From positions 351,793-415,792 of the forward strand of contig JACPYP010000020.1 of the NCBI GenBank assembly GCA_016195985.1: a DNA stretch of 64,000 bases, given 5' to 3'. This document shows positions 54,882 through 63,867 of the stretch, piece after piece. The position numbers and the translations under genes were made by a program. A model generated the notes under the pieces. It had not been told where the DNA came from. It worked only from the letters and a program-made list of their open reading frames with translations, and searched no databases. Position 1 is the stretch's first letter, and every line of letters starts with the position of its first letter. This DNA comes from Acidobacteriota bacterium. Its GTDB lineage: Bacteria; Acidobacteriota; Holophagae; Holophagales; Holophagaceae.

Positions 54882-56522
54882 TTAGCGCGCAATTTCCACG
54901 GCCCGCAATTCACGCATGACCGTGACCTTGATCTGGCCGGGATACTGCATTTCGGATTCGATGCGCCGGGACACGTCCTTGGCGATCCAGTAGGCCTGGT
55001 CGTCGTTGACGGAGCCGGCGTCGACCAGGATGCGGATCTCGCGGCCCGCCTGCATGGCGAAGCTCTTCTGGACGCCCTTGTAGCTGTTGGCGATGCCTTC
55101 CAGCTGTTCCAGGCGCTTGACGTAGGTCTCCAGCATTTCGCGGCGGGCGCCGGGCCGGGCGGCGCTGAGGGCGTCGGCGGCGGTGATGAGCATGGCTTCC
55201 ACGGTGCGGGGCTCGAAGTCGCCGTGGTGGCAGCTCATGGCGTGGATGACGTCTTCCTTTTCTCCGTAGCGCTGCATGAGCTGCATGCCGATCTCGATGT
55301 GGGTGCCTTCCACCTCACGGTCGATGGCCTTCCCGATGTCATGGAAGAGGCCGGCCCGGCGGGAAAGCCGGGCGTCGGCGCCCATCTCGCCGGCCATGTA
55401 CTCGGCGATGCGGGCCACTTCCTTGGTGTGTTCCAGGACGTTCTGTCCGTAGGAGGTGCGGTAGTTCAGGCGGCCCACCAGCTTGTGCAGCTTGGGATGC
55501 ACGTCGGGGAAACCCAGCTCGATGCAGGCGGCTTCGCCGATTTCTTTCAAGTGCTGGTCCATGTCGACCTTGACCTTCTCCACCACTTCCTCAATGCGGG
55601 CGGGGTGGATGCGTCCGTCGGCCAGGAGCTTGAGGATGGCTTGCCGGGCCACTTCGCGGCGGATGGGATCGAAGCTCGACACCACGATGCTCTCCGGCGT
55701 GTCGTCCACGATGAGATCGCAGCCGGTCGCCTTTTCCAGGGCGCGGATGTTGCGGCCTTCGCGGCCGATGATGCGGCCCTTCAGATCGTCGCTGGGAAGC
55801 TGCACGGAACTCACGGCCTGCTCGGTCACCACGTCCGAGGCCACGCGCTGGATGGCGGCGCCGATGGTCCAACGGGCCTTCTTCTGGGCATCCTCCATGG
55901 CCTCTTCCTCGATGCGGCGCACGGTCTTGGCGGCGTCCATCTTGGCGGCGTATTCCAGCTGGGAGATCAGCTCCTTCTTGGCGTCTTCGCGGGTGAGGCC
56001 GGCGACTTCCTCCAGGCGCTTGGACTGGGCTTCCACGAGCTGCCGGGCCTCGACCTGCTGGGCTTCGAGTTTTTCGAGTTCGGCTTTGCGCTTTTCGGAA
56101 AGGGATTCGAGGTCCTTGGCCTTCTGGTCCACTTGCTGGGTCTTCTTGTCGAGGCCCTCTTCCTTGGACTGGAGGCCCTGCTCCTTCGCCTGGATCCGCT
56201 GCTCCTGCTTCTCCAGATTGTTCTGCCGCTCAGTGAGGAGCTTCTCGGCCTCCTGCCGGGCCTGAAGGGCCTGCTCCTTCGCCTTCAGTTCGGATTCCTT
56301 GCGGACGGATTCGGCATCCTTGGCGCCCCGCTCAAGCAGCCGCTGGGCTTCCTTCCGCGCCTCGTCGAGAAGGCGCTCGCGCTCCGCCTTGATGTCGGCT
56401 TCGGCCTTGGCCTGGGCCTGCGAACTGTCCACCGTGGCCTTCTGCGCCTTCATGGCGAAGAGAAAGGCCAAGCCGCCGGAAACGATGGTGAAACAGAGGA
56501 AAATCCAGTCGATCAGATTCAT
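54882..56522 (-). CDS. rny: Ribonuclease Y
   Basis: RNase Y is a membrane-anchored endoribonuclease that initiates mRNA decay. It has 546 residues from MNLIDWIFLCFTIVSGGLAF, with GGAG seven bases upstream; a start nine codons earlier is less likely. The parts are an N-terminal TM, a long charged coiled coil (about 25-200), a KH domain (LKGRIIGREGRNIRALEKAT) and an HD domain (HTKEVARIAEYMAG, RRAGLFHDIGKAIDREVEGT). It follows the candidate 6S RNA and the zap genes. Confidence 0.97.
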   Translation of the reverse strand: MNLIDWIFLCFTIVSGGLAFLFAMKAQKATVDSSQAQAKAEADIKAERERLLDEARKEAQRLLERGAKDAESVRKESELKAKEQALQARQEAEKLLTERQNNLEKQEQRIQAKEQGLQSKEEGLDKKTQQVDQKAKDLESLSEKRKAELEKLEAQQVEARQLVEAQSKRLEEVAGLTREDAKKELISQLEYAAKMDAAKTVRRIEEEAMEDAQKKARWTIGAAIQRVASDVVTEQAVSSVQLPSDDLKGRIIGREGRNIRALEKATGCDLIVDDTPESIVVSSFDPIRREVARQAILKLLADGRIHPARIEEVVEKVKVDMDQHLKEIGEAACIELGFPDVHPKLHKLVGRLNYRTSYGQNVLEHTKEVARIAEYMAGEMGADARLSRRAGLFHDIGKAIDREVEGTHIEIGMQLMQRYGEKEDVIHAMSCHHGDFEPRTVEAMLITAADALSAARPGARREMLETYVKRLEQLEGIANSYKGVQKSFAMQAGREIRILVDAGSVNDDQAYWIAKDVSRRIESEMQYPGQIKVTVMRELRAVEIAR

Positions 56523-56575
56523 GGGCGACTCCAAGGAAAGAGGATCCAAAGAGCCACCAGCACCAAATTGAAAAT

Positions 56576-56739
56576 CCCCGCTCAGTCGTGGAGGCGTGCC
56601 GAGTTCCCTAGTTTAATAGGGGGGAAACCAGAGTCCCTGGCTAAGGCGCGCCGTCGCGCGGAACGCACAGGACAGGGGGAAGGTCTCCCTAGTCGACTTA
56701 CGGAACAAGCGCTTGGCCATAATCACGGGCCTCGCAGGG
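56576..56739 (-). ncRNA. ssrS: Candidate 6S RNA
   Basis: The minus strand right after zapA can fold into one long rod. The pairs are CCCTGC/GCGGGG, GAGG/CCTC, CGTG/CACG, GTTCC/GGAAC, then an unpaired bubble (GTAAGTCGAC opposite TTAAACTAG). Beyond it are TAGGGAGACC with GGTTTCCC...TA, then CCCTG/CAGGG and CGCGC-GACG-GCGCG at the tip. A rod with a central bubble, about 160-165 nt, and position next to zapA are hallmarks of 6S RNA, which binds sigma-70 RNA polymerase. The 5' and 3' ends are estimates. No protein gene fits this region. Confidence 0.6.
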
Positions 56740-56742
56740 AAA

Positions 56743-57102
56743 TCAGTCTCCGTCCTCGTCAAGCAGTGGCACAGGGGCGGAAGGTTCGTCCGGAACATCG
56801 CTCAGTAGTTTGGAAAGGGTCTGTTCCAGGTTGTGGGTGTGCTGGTTGGCTTCCTGTTCCAGACGCGCCACTCGGTGCGCCAGATTCAGGGCGCCCAGCA
56901 GGTACCAGGACGGGGTGTCGAGGCCCTTCGGGACGCTCCCCCATCTTAGCTGGCATTGGGAGTCCATGTCCTGAAAGGTGTCCTCCAGAATCCGGATGGC
57001 GGCCGCCATGGTCTCGGGCCGGTCGGTCTGGACCTGCAGGGACCGCCCCAGGACCGTCAGGGTGACGGGCCGGGTGCCGAGCAGGGGGACGGGCGGCTTC
57101 AT
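56743..57102 (-). CDS. zapA: Cell division protein ZapA
   Basis: ZapA cross-links FtsZ filaments. It has 119 residues: an N-terminal domain with VTLTVLGRSLQVQTDRPETM and a coiled-coil C-terminus (LGALNLAHRVARLEQEANQH). It overlaps the ZapB-like gene by four bases (ATGA) and is followed directly by the 6S candidate. Confidence 0.9.
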   Translation of the reverse strand: MKPPVPLLGTRPVTLTVLGRSLQVQTDRPETMAAAIRILEDTFQDMDSQCQLRWGSVPKGLDTPSWYLLGALNLAHRVARLEQEANQHTHNLEQTLSKLLSDVPDEPSAPVPLLDEDGD

Positions 57103-57335
57103 CCCAGGGCCTCCAAGGCCCGGAGGATGGAGGCCACCTGGTCCTTCACGGCTTCCCGGTCTTTTTCCAAGACGGCCTTGTCCCCCAAAGCCGTTTCCAG
57201 CTGGGAGCGAAGGCTCTGAAGCTCCTGGTCGCCCGCCGCTCCGGCGGCCTTGAGGGTCTCCAGCTCTTCCTTCAGCTGGTTCCGCTGCTGAACCAGGGCC
57301 TGCATTTTCGATTCGAGTTGTTTCAGTAGATCCAT
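57099..57335 (-). CDS. Small coiled-coil protein, ZapB-like
   Basis: It has 78 residues that are almost entirely predicted coiled coil (MDLLKQLESKMQALVQQRNQ ... LRSQLETALGDKAVLEKDRE). It begins like ZapB and stands directly upstream of zapA with a coupled start. An FtsZ-ring role is inferred from size, structure and position. Confidence 0.75.
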   Translation of the reverse strand: MDLLKQLESKMQALVQQRNQLKEELETLKAAGAAGDQELQSLRSQLETALGDKAVLEKDREAVKDQVASILRALEALG

Positions 57336-57385
57336 GGTCCCCTCTATCAGCCTATCTTATGCCCGAAGCCCCCCATGCTCGTGGT

Positions 57386-59308
57386 TCAGGCTCGCAGTCT
57401 GGCGCCGAGGGATTCCGCTGCGGCCAGGGCCGAGGCCATCCACCCATCCACTTCCTCGCCCACCAGTGTGCGCTCCGCCTGGAAGCGGAGGCGCATCAAC
57501 CAGGCCTGGCGGCCCTCCGGCAGGCTCTTGTGGCGGAACACGTCCACGCATCGGAGGTCCTGCAAGGCATCCGCCGGCAGGGCCGCCTTCATGGCCTGGG
57601 CCAGGACCGCGTGGGATTGTCCCAGGTCCACCAGCAGGGAGAGGTCCCGCTCCACCACGGGGAAGCGGCTGAAGGGACGGAAGGCCGGGATGATCCTCGT
57701 GGTGGGCTGCGGCAGGGCCGTGACCGGCACCTCGAAGGCGAAGAGGCCCTCGCCCAGGGGCCGCACCTGGGGAAGGCTTTCCAGGCCCAGGGCCTGGGCC
57801 ACGCCGCCCAGATCGGCCTCCACCACCGCCCGGGCCGGGCTGAGGTAGTCCTCGCCCCCTCGGATGCCGCCCCAGACCACGCCCAAGGCGTACTGCTCCA
57901 CGGGACCCTTGGGCCCGCTGGCGTAGGTCGGCGCCAGCTCGAAGAGCCGCACTTCCCGGGCGCCCTGGCGCAGGTTCTGCTCCGCCGCCGCCCGCAGGCT
58001 GGGCAGCAGGGAACCGCGCATGACCGAATACTCCTGGCCCAGGGGATTGGCCAGGGTGCGGCCTCCCGGTTCGTTGCCTGGGGCGGAAAAGGCGGCGTCC
58101 GCCTCGGGGCTGATGAAGCCGTAGGTCACGGTCTGATGGAACCCGAGGTGGGCCAGGCGGCGGGACACGCGCTGCCGCTGGAGGTACAGGGGCGACAGCG
58201 GTTCCGGAGGCCCCTCCAGAGGCGGCAGGACCGATGGAATGCGCTCGTAGCCGCGGAGACGAAGCACCTCCTCCGCCAGATCCTCGGCGATGGACAAATC
58301 GTGGCGCCAGGAGGGAGGAACCACCTTCAGGTGATCCCCCGCGGCTTCCACGGCGCAACCCAGCCGCTGGAAGGCCTCGGCGGCCTCGGCCAAGGGCACG
58401 GGTTCTCCGGCCACCCGGTTCATCAGCCTTTCCTCCAGAACCACCGCCGGGGAGGCGAGGCCTTCGGAACCCGCCGTCCAGGCCCCGACCAGCTTCGCGC
58501 CGCACCAGGTCTGGAGGCGGTCCACCAGCAGGTCCCGGGCCACCCGCGGCATGGCGCGGTCCGCCCCCCGGCCGAAGCGGTGGGAGGCGTCGGTGTGCAG
58601 GCTGTGGCGGCGGGCCATGGCGCGCACCGTCTTGGCATCGAAGTAGGCGCTTTCCAGCAGCACGCGGGTGGTGGCTTCCGTCACCTTGGTGCTGTCCCCG
58701 CCCATGACGCCAGCCAGAGCGATGGGGCCGGATTCATCGGCGATGACCAGGTCCTGCGCGGTCAGGCTGCGGGCCACGCCGTCCAGCGTCACCACGCTTT
58801 CGCCTGCCTCGGCCCAGCGCACGGTCACCGCCCCCTTGATCCGGTCCGCGTCGAAGGCGTGGGTGGGGTGGCCATAGCGGTGCAGCAGCTCATTGGAAGC
58901 GTCGACGGCGGGCAGCTTCTTGGCCGAGGCCTCCAGGGCCGACAGGAAGGCCTGGATCCCCTGGGGCGTCTCTCCCCGTCCCAGCTCCAGCACGGCGGTG
59001 CTGTAGACGGGACAGGCTGGACTCTCCAGCCGCACCGGCACCACGGGCGGGCCTTCGGGCTGGCCGGCCGCCGGGATGGGCGCCAGGGGCTGGCCCAGCT
59101 TGGCGGAGATCTCCCGTGCCGCGCCGCGGTGGGACATGACATCACCGCGGTTGGCTGTGATGTCCACGTCCAGCACTTCAGTGCCCTCGCGCTGGACCAC
59201 GCCATCCACCGGGAAGCCCAGGGAGGCGAGCAGTTCGCACAACTGGCGGGTATCCATCCCTGCGACCGCCGGGATCTCCTGGGCCAGGACCTTCCGTTCG
59301 ATCCACAT
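57386..59308 (-). CDS. pheT: Phenylalanyl-tRNA synthetase beta subunit, lacking the OB-fold domain
   Basis: It forms the (alpha-beta)2 PheRS with PheS. It has 640 residues against about 790-800 normally. The start MWIERKVLAQEIPAVAGMDT overlaps the pheS stop (ATGA). After LGFPVDGV the sequence jumps directly to EVLDVDITANRGDVMSHRGA, so the EMAP/OB tRNA-binding domain (about residues 40-150 in E. coli) is missing precisely. The rest is intact: B3/B4 editing (GHPTHAFDADRIKG), B5, the core, and the C-terminal ferredoxin-like anticodon domain (FRPFSRFPVVERDLSLLVDL). Confidence 0.94.
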   Translation of the reverse strand: MWIERKVLAQEIPAVAGMDTRQLCELLASLGFPVDGVVQREGTEVLDVDITANRGDVMSHRGAAREISAKLGQPLAPIPAAGQPEGPPVVPVRLESPACPVYSTAVLELGRGETPQGIQAFLSALEASAKKLPAVDASNELLHRYGHPTHAFDADRIKGAVTVRWAEAGESVVTLDGVARSLTAQDLVIADESGPIALAGVMGGDSTKVTEATTRVLLESAYFDAKTVRAMARRHSLHTDASHRFGRGADRAMPRVARDLLVDRLQTWCGAKLVGAWTAGSEGLASPAVVLEERLMNRVAGEPVPLAEAAEAFQRLGCAVEAAGDHLKVVPPSWRHDLSIAEDLAEEVLRLRGYERIPSVLPPLEGPPEPLSPLYLQRQRVSRRLAHLGFHQTVTYGFISPEADAAFSAPGNEPGGRTLANPLGQEYSVMRGSLLPSLRAAAEQNLRQGAREVRLFELAPTYASGPKGPVEQYALGVVWGGIRGGEDYLSPARAVVEADLGGVAQALGLESLPQVRPLGEGLFAFEVPVTALPQPTTRIIPAFRPFSRFPVVERDLSLLVDLGQSHAVLAQAMKAALPADALQDLRCVDVFRHKSLPEGRQAWLMRLRFQAERTLVGEEVDGWMASALAAAESLGARLRA

Positions 59309-60378
59309 CAGTCCAGCCCTCCCATGGCGCTCAAGAATCTCTGATCGTTCTCGAAGAACAGCCGCAGATCCGGCGTCTGGCTCAACATCATGGACATGCG
59401 TTCCACGCCCATGCCGAAGGCCCAGCCGGACCATTCCGTGGGATCGATGCCGGCGTAGCTCAGCACGTTGGGATGGATGAGACCCGCGCCCAGGATCTCC
59501 ACCCAACCTGAGCCCTTGCACACACGGCAGCCCTTCGCGCCGCAAAGGGGGCAGCTCACGTCCACCTCGCAGCCCGGCTCGACGAAGGGAAAGTAGGAGG
59601 GCCGCAGGCGGATCTCGGTATGGGGGCCGAAGAGGGCCCGCAGCGCGTATTCCAGCGTGCCCTTCAGGTGCTGCATGCCGATGTTGTGCCCCACCAGCAT
59701 GCCCTCCACCTGGTGGAACATGGGGCTGTGGGTGGGGTCGATCTCATCTTTGCGGTAGACGCGGCCCGGGGCCAGGAAGCGGATGCCGCCGCGTTCCGCG
59801 AGGGTCGGCGCCACGCGCAGGAGCGTGCGCACCTGCACGGGGCTGGTGTGCGTGCGCAGCAGCAGCTCGGGGTGCGCCGCGAAATAGAACGTGTCCGACG
59901 ATGCCTTGGCCGGATGATCCTCTGGGATGTTCAGGCCGTCGAAGTTGTGAGCTTCGGTCTCGGCTTCAGGGCCCTCTTCCACATGGAAGCCTAGGGGCCG
60001 GAAGACGTCGACCAGACGATCCATGAGGCGGTTCAGCGGGTGCAGCGCGCCGTGGGCCGGCACCGGCGGCGGCAGGGTGGGATCCCACTGCGAGGCCTGC
60101 GCGTGCAGGCTCTTCTTGGCCGCCTCCAGCTCCGCCTGGCGGACCTTCAAGCCCTCCTCCCACTGCTGCTTGAGGGCGTTGATGGCAGCGCCCAGATCGC
60201 GCTTCTGCTCCTTGGGCGCGGCCTTCAGCCGTTCCATCAGCCGCGAGGCATGGCTGCCGTCGCGGCCCACGTAGGCGCCCTTGAGGCGGAGCAGCGCGTC
60301 CAGGTCCGCGCAGGCCGCCAGGGCGCCCTGGAAGGCCCCGCCGGCCTCGACGATTTCCGCGGGAAGCAGTTGGTCCAT
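59308..60378 (-). CDS. pheS: Phenylalanyl-tRNA synthetase alpha subunit
   Basis: This is the catalytic subunit of PheRS. It has 356 residues from MDQLLPAEIVEAGGAFQGAL, with GAGGG upstream. An N-terminal coiled coil binds tRNA. Motif 2 contains GRVYRKDEIDPTHSPMFHQV, and motif 3 GWAFGMGVERMSMM. A zinc-ribbon-like insert CPLCGAKGCRVCKGSGW (four Cys) precedes VEILGAG, as in several non-proteobacterial PheS. Confidence 0.96.
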   Translation of the reverse strand: MDQLLPAEIVEAGGAFQGALAACADLDALLRLKGAYVGRDGSHASRLMERLKAAPKEQKRDLGAAINALKQQWEEGLKVRQAELEAAKKSLHAQASQWDPTLPPPVPAHGALHPLNRLMDRLVDVFRPLGFHVEEGPEAETEAHNFDGLNIPEDHPAKASSDTFYFAAHPELLLRTHTSPVQVRTLLRVAPTLAERGGIRFLAPGRVYRKDEIDPTHSPMFHQVEGMLVGHNIGMQHLKGTLEYALRALFGPHTEIRLRPSYFPFVEPGCEVDVSCPLCGAKGCRVCKGSGWVEILGAGLIHPNVLSYAGIDPTEWSGWAFGMGVERMSMMLSQTPDLRLFFENDQRFLSAMGGLD

Positions 60379-60411
60379 GGATCCCTCAGCACAGGTGGTT
60401 CTAAACAAGGA

Positions 60412-60431
60412 AAGGCCGCTTGCGCGGCCTT
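60412..60431 (-). terminator. Hairpin between rplT and pheS (terminator or attenuator)
   Basis: On the minus strand AAGGCCGC-GCAA-GCGGCCTT is followed by TCCTTGTTT, an imperfect T-run. It lies 27 bp after the rplT stop and 33 bp before pheS, so it could end the infC operon or attenuate pheST. Confidence 0.6.
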
Positions 60432-60457
60432 CCGGGTTTCTGCGAGATGCTTCGCGT

Positions 60458-60805
60458 TCAGCCCTTGGCCACAGCCACGAGCTTGGTAAACGCTTCAGGG
60501 TTGCGCACGGCGAGATCCGCGAGGATCTTCCGGTCGAGATCCACGGAAGCCTTCTTCAGACCGCCCATGAACTTCGAGTAGCTGGTGCCGTTCTGGCCGC
60601 AGGCGGCGCTGATGCGCACCACCCAGAGGCGGCGGAAATCACGCTTCTTGACCTTGCGATCGCGGTAGCCATAGCCGAGGGCCTTTTCGACGGCTTCCTT
60701 GGCAGAACGATACAGGCGGGACTTGGCGCCATAGAAGCCCTTGGCGAACTTCATCATGCGCTTGCGGCGCTGAGCCCTCTTAAAACCACGTTTGACGCGA
60801 GTCAT
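60458..60805 (-). CDS. rplT: 50S ribosomal protein L20
   Basis: L20 is an early-assembly protein and often the repressor of its own operon. It has 115 residues: [40 protein letters not shown] and [21 protein letters not shown] small hairpin (GGTGGC-TGAG-GCCACC at 60859-60874) lies in its leader. Confidence 0.97.
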   Translation of the reverse strand: MTRVKRGFKRAQRRKRMMKFAKGFYGAKSRLYRSAKEAVEKALGYGYRDRKVKKRDFRRLWVVRISAACGQNGTSYSKFMGGLKKASVDLDRKILADLAVRNPEAFTKLVAVAKG

Positions 60806-60924
60806 CTTGATTCCTTTCCTCGAGGCAGCTCGAAAGAGCGTTTGAAGGCCTCATCGGGGGTGGCCTCAGCCACCGGGTTGAACCGTCGATTTTGATATCG
60901 CCGGCGGGAGCGTGCAAGCACCAA

Positions 60925-60997
60925 GCAGGCTAGGCCTGCGCGGCGCGGGTTCCGGGGGTGTTCGCGCGACGAAGCGGAGCGGGGAACCCCGGAGAGG
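60925..60997 (-). repeat. Stop-codon-proximal GC-rich repeat, copy E (after rpmI)
   Basis: After the rpmI TGA the minus strand reads CTCTCCGGGGTTCCCCGCTC, then CGCTTCGTCGCGCGAACACC, then CCCGGAACCCGCGCCGC, ending in the hairpin GCAGGC-CTA-GCCTGC (60925-60939). It is in the same orientation relative to its gene as the other copies. It sits inside the infC-rpmI-rplT unit. Confidence 0.7.
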
Positions 60998-60999
60998 AT

Positions 61000-61203
61000 T
61001 CAGGCGTACGGAAGCATCGCCGCGACGGCCTTCTGGTCGGCCTTGGCCACCATGCCGCCCATATCCAGCTGACGCTTCCGCTTGGCGGTCTTCTTCGTCA
61101 GGATGTGGCGCTGATGGGAGCAGCCGCGCTTGAACTTGCCGCCGGCGGTCTTCTTGAAGCGCTTCTGGGCGCCCTTGTGGGTCTTGATCTTGTAGCCGCT
61201 CAT
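61000..61203 (-). CDS. rpmI: 50S ribosomal protein L35
   Basis: It has 67 residues from [20 protein letters not shown], with GAGGA five bases upstream; the longer frame only reads back through infC. The C-terminal block [20 protein letters not shown] is diagnostic. It lies between infC and rplT. Confidence 0.96.
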   Translation of the reverse strand: MSGYKIKTHKGAQKRFKKTAGGKFKRGCSHQRHILTKKTAKRKRQLDMGGMVAKADQKAVAAMLPYA

Positions 61204-61213
61204 GGATTCCTCG

Positions 61214-61798
61214 CTAGATTTGGGCTTCTGCTGCTGGGGTTTCAGGCTTGGCCGGTTTGGGCTTTTTGGGAGCTTTGGGGACTTCGACGATTTTCGGAGC
61301 AAGGATGGCGTGCATGTCACGACCATCAATGCCGGCACCCTTTTCCACGATGGCCTTGTCGCCGACGCGCTGGATGACTTCCTCAATGATCCGGTAGCCG
61401 ATGTCGCGGTGGACGACTTCGCGTCCGCGGAACATGACCACCACTTTGACTTTGTCTTCTTCCTCCAGGAATCGAAGGATGTGCTTCACTTTGAAATCAA
61501 AATCGTGGTCATCGGTCTTGGGGCGGAACTTGACTTCCTTGACCACGATGTTTTTCTGTTTCGCCCGGGCGGCATGCTCCCGCTTCGCTTCCATGAACTT
61601 GTACTTGCCGTAGTCCATGATTCGGCAGACGGGCGGGTTGGCGTTTCCTGCCACTTCCACCAGGTCGAGCCCGCGTTCTTCCGCGATCCGGATGGCCTGG
61701 TGGGGAGGCATCACGCCAAGCTGTTCGCCATCTTCGGAGATGACGCGGACCTCTTGGGCCCGGATGCCGTCGTTGATGCGGGTCTCGTTCGGACGAAT
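61214..61798 (-). CDS. infC: Translation initiation factor IF-3, with AUU start codon
   Basis: IF3 prevents premature subunit joining and checks start codons. It has 194 residues. I start at ATT, preceded by GGGGAGG four bases upstream, because it begins [20 protein letters not shown], the family's conserved N-terminus. The first ATG would remove this whole block. The N-domain has [27 protein letters not shown]; the C-domain has [20 protein letters not shown] and FRGREVVH. The tail ([20 protein letters not shown]) is lysine/proline-rich. An AUU start is known from E. coli infC, where it permits autoregulation. Confidence 0.96.
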   Translation of the reverse strand: MRPNETRINDGIRAQEVRVISEDGEQLGVMPPHQAIRIAEERGLDLVEVAGNANPPVCRIMDYGKYKFMEAKREHAARAKQKNIVVKEVKFRPKTDDHDFDFKVKHILRFLEEEDKVKVVVMFRGREVVHRDIGYRIIEEVIQRVGDKAIVEKGAGIDGRDMHAILAPKIVEVPKAPKKPKPAKPETPAAEAQI

Positions 61799-61828
61799 GG
61801 TTCCTCCCCTACTTACACAAGGACAAAA

Positions 61829-61857
61829 AGTCTAACACTTGAACGGATGGACGCCAA
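61829..61857 (-). promoter_or_regulatory. Candidate infC promoter
   Basis: On the minus strand TTGGCG (61857-61852), a 17-base spacer and TAGACT (61834-61829) precede infC by 30 bp and follow the thrS stop by 15 bp. This gives a short leader carrying the Shine-Dalgarno. It would make infC-rpmI-rplT independent of thrS. Confidence 0.5.
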
Positions 61858-61872
61858 GCACGGAAAACGGGA

Positions 61873-63786
61873 TCAGCGATGGCGTTCTTTAATTTCGTTT
61901 GAAAGGGCGGTGAGGAACCCGTCCAGCGGCTGCACTCCCAGATCCCCGCGGTGCCGGTGCCGCACGGAAACCGTGCCCGCTTCAGCCTCGCGGTCCCCAA
62001 TCACCAGCATGTAGGGCACTTTTGCTACCTGAGCCTCCCGGATCTTGGCCTTCAGGCTTTCGTTCCGCGAATCCAGCTCTGCCCGGAGGCCGAGGGCCTT
62101 GGCGCGGCCGGCCACTTCGGCCGCGAAGGCATTGGCCCGATCCGTGATCGGCAGGATGGCCACCTGGGTGGGCGCCAGCCAGGCGGGAAAGGCCCCCGCC
62201 GTGTGTTCGACCAGAATGCCCATGAAGCGCTCCAGGCTGCCCAAGATGGCCCGGTGCAGCATGACGGGACGGCCTTCGGCTCCGTCGGGCTGCGTGTAGG
62301 CCAGGTTGAACCGCTCGGGCAGCATGTAGTCCACCTGAAGGGTGCCCAGCTGCCAAGGACGTTTGAGGGCGTCCAAAATTTGGAACTCGATCTTGGGGCC
62401 ATAGAAGGCGCCTTCCCCCGGATTCAGGGTGAAGGGCATGCCCGCCTCGTTCAGGGCTTCGCTCAACGCGTTTTCGGCGGCATCCCAAATTTCGTCAGAG
62501 CCCAACCGCTTCTCCGGCCTCGTGCTCAGGGCCACGCGCATCCCCTCGAAGCCGAAGGTGTCGTAGACCTCTTTGAGCAGGGCCAGGAAATCAGCCATCT
62601 CCGCCTTGATCTGATCAGGCGTGCAATAGATGTGGGCGTCGTCTTGGCAGAAAGTGCGCACCCGGGTCAGGCCGTGCGTCACGCCGCTCCGCTCGTAGCG
62701 GTGCAGCCGGCCGAAGTCGGCGTAGCGGATGGGCAGGTCGCGGTAGCTGTGTTTCTGGGTGCCGAATAGGATGCAGTGGCCGGGGCAATTCATGGGCTTC
62801 ACGGCGTACTCGCGCTCTTCAGCCGTCGTGAAATACATGTTCTCGGCATAGTTGTCGTAGTGGCCGCTGGTCTTCCACAGGGCCACGTCCATGATCTGCG
62901 GCGTGATGACCTCATCGTATCCGTACTTGAAATACAGCTCTCGGATGTAGGTCACCAGCTCGTTGTATACGGCGGTGCCTTTTGGATGGAAAAAGGGCGA
63001 TGCCGGGGCCTCCTGGTGGAAGGAGTAGAGCCCCAGTTCTTTGCCCAGCTTCCGGTGGTCCCGGGCCTTGGCCTCCTCGAGCCGTTTCAGGTGCTCATCC
63101 AGCTCCTTCTGCGTATGGAAGGCAGTGCCGTAGATGCGGCTCAGCATCTGGTTCTTTTCGTCGCCCTTCCAGTAGGCGCCCGCGATGCTCTGCAGTTTGA
63201 AAACCTTCAGCTTGGCCGTATTGGGAACGTGGGGGCCGCGGCAGAGATCGTAGAAATCGCCTTGGCTATACCCGCTGATGATGTCGCCGGAGGGAATGCC
63301 GGAAACCACCTCCACCTTGAGGGGTTCTCCCATGGCCTGGAACCGCGCGACGGCCGCGTCCCGGCCGAGGTCCTCGCGGACCACCTCAATGCCTTCGGCC
63401 ACGATCTTCCGCATTTCGGCTTCAATGGTGGGAAGGTCTTCCGGTGTGAAGGGCTTCTCCACCCAGAAATCGTAGTAGAAACCATCCTCGATGACCGGGC
63501 CGATGCCCACGCGGGCGTTGGGATAAAGCCGCTTCACGGCATGGGCCAACAGGTGCGCCGTGGAGTGGCGGATCAGTTCCAGACTCTCCGGAGTCTTGCT
63601 GGTGACGATCTCGACCTTGGCCCCGTCGACCAAGGGCGCCTTCAAATCCATCAACTTGCCATCCGCCTTGATGGCCAGGGCCGCGTCAAGGAGCCGGGCT
63701 CCGATGCCGCCAGCGAGGTCGGTGCCAGTGGCGCCCTCGGGCAGCTGCCGCAGGGAGTCGTCTGGAAGTCGCACCTCGATGGCCAT
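61873..63786 (-). CDS. thrS: Threonyl-tRNA synthetase
   Basis: It charges tRNA-Thr and edits Ser. It has 637 residues: an N-terminal TGS domain (1-60), SAD/editing domain with ELIRHSTAHLLAHAVKRLYP and FYDLCRGPHV, class II core with AVKPMNCPGHC (zinc Cys), RYADFGRLHRYERSGVTHGL, and the C-terminal anticodon-binding domain (QVAILPITDRANAFAAEVAG). GAGGA precedes the ATG. It lies between the rRNA terminator and infC. Confidence 0.98.
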   Translation of the reverse strand: MAIEVRLPDDSLRQLPEGATGTDLAGGIGARLLDAALAIKADGKLMDLKAPLVDGAKVEIVTSKTPESLELIRHSTAHLLAHAVKRLYPNARVGIGPVIEDGFYYDFWVEKPFTPEDLPTIEAEMRKIVAEGIEVVREDLGRDAAVARFQAMGEPLKVEVVSGIPSGDIISGYSQGDFYDLCRGPHVPNTAKLKVFKLQSIAGAYWKGDEKNQMLSRIYGTAFHTQKELDEHLKRLEEAKARDHRKLGKELGLYSFHQEAPASPFFHPKGTAVYNELVTYIRELYFKYGYDEVITPQIMDVALWKTSGHYDNYAENMYFTTAEEREYAVKPMNCPGHCILFGTQKHSYRDLPIRYADFGRLHRYERSGVTHGLTRVRTFCQDDAHIYCTPDQIKAEMADFLALLKEVYDTFGFEGMRVALSTRPEKRLGSDEIWDAAENALSEALNEAGMPFTLNPGEGAFYGPKIEFQILDALKRPWQLGTLQVDYMLPERFNLAYTQPDGAEGRPVMLHRAILGSLERFMGILVEHTAGAFPAWLAPTQVAILPITDRANAFAAEVAGRAKALGLRAELDSRNESLKAKIREAQVAKVPYMLVIGDREAEAGTVSVRHRHRGDLGVQPLDGFLTALSNEIKERHR

Positions 63787-63827
63787 GGATTCCTCGAAAG
63801 AAGAGAAAAATTTTACAGCTAAAACAG

Positions 63828-63857
63828 CTCTGGGCCATCAGTTGTGATGGCCCAGAG
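63828..63857 (-). terminator. rRNA operon terminator
   Basis: On the minus strand CTCTGGGCCATCA-CAAC-TGATGGCCCAGAG is a perfect 13-bp stem with a 4-base loop, followed by CTGTTTTAG. It lies 10 bp after the 5S 3' end. Confidence 0.9.
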
Positions 63858-63867
63858 GGGATTTAAC

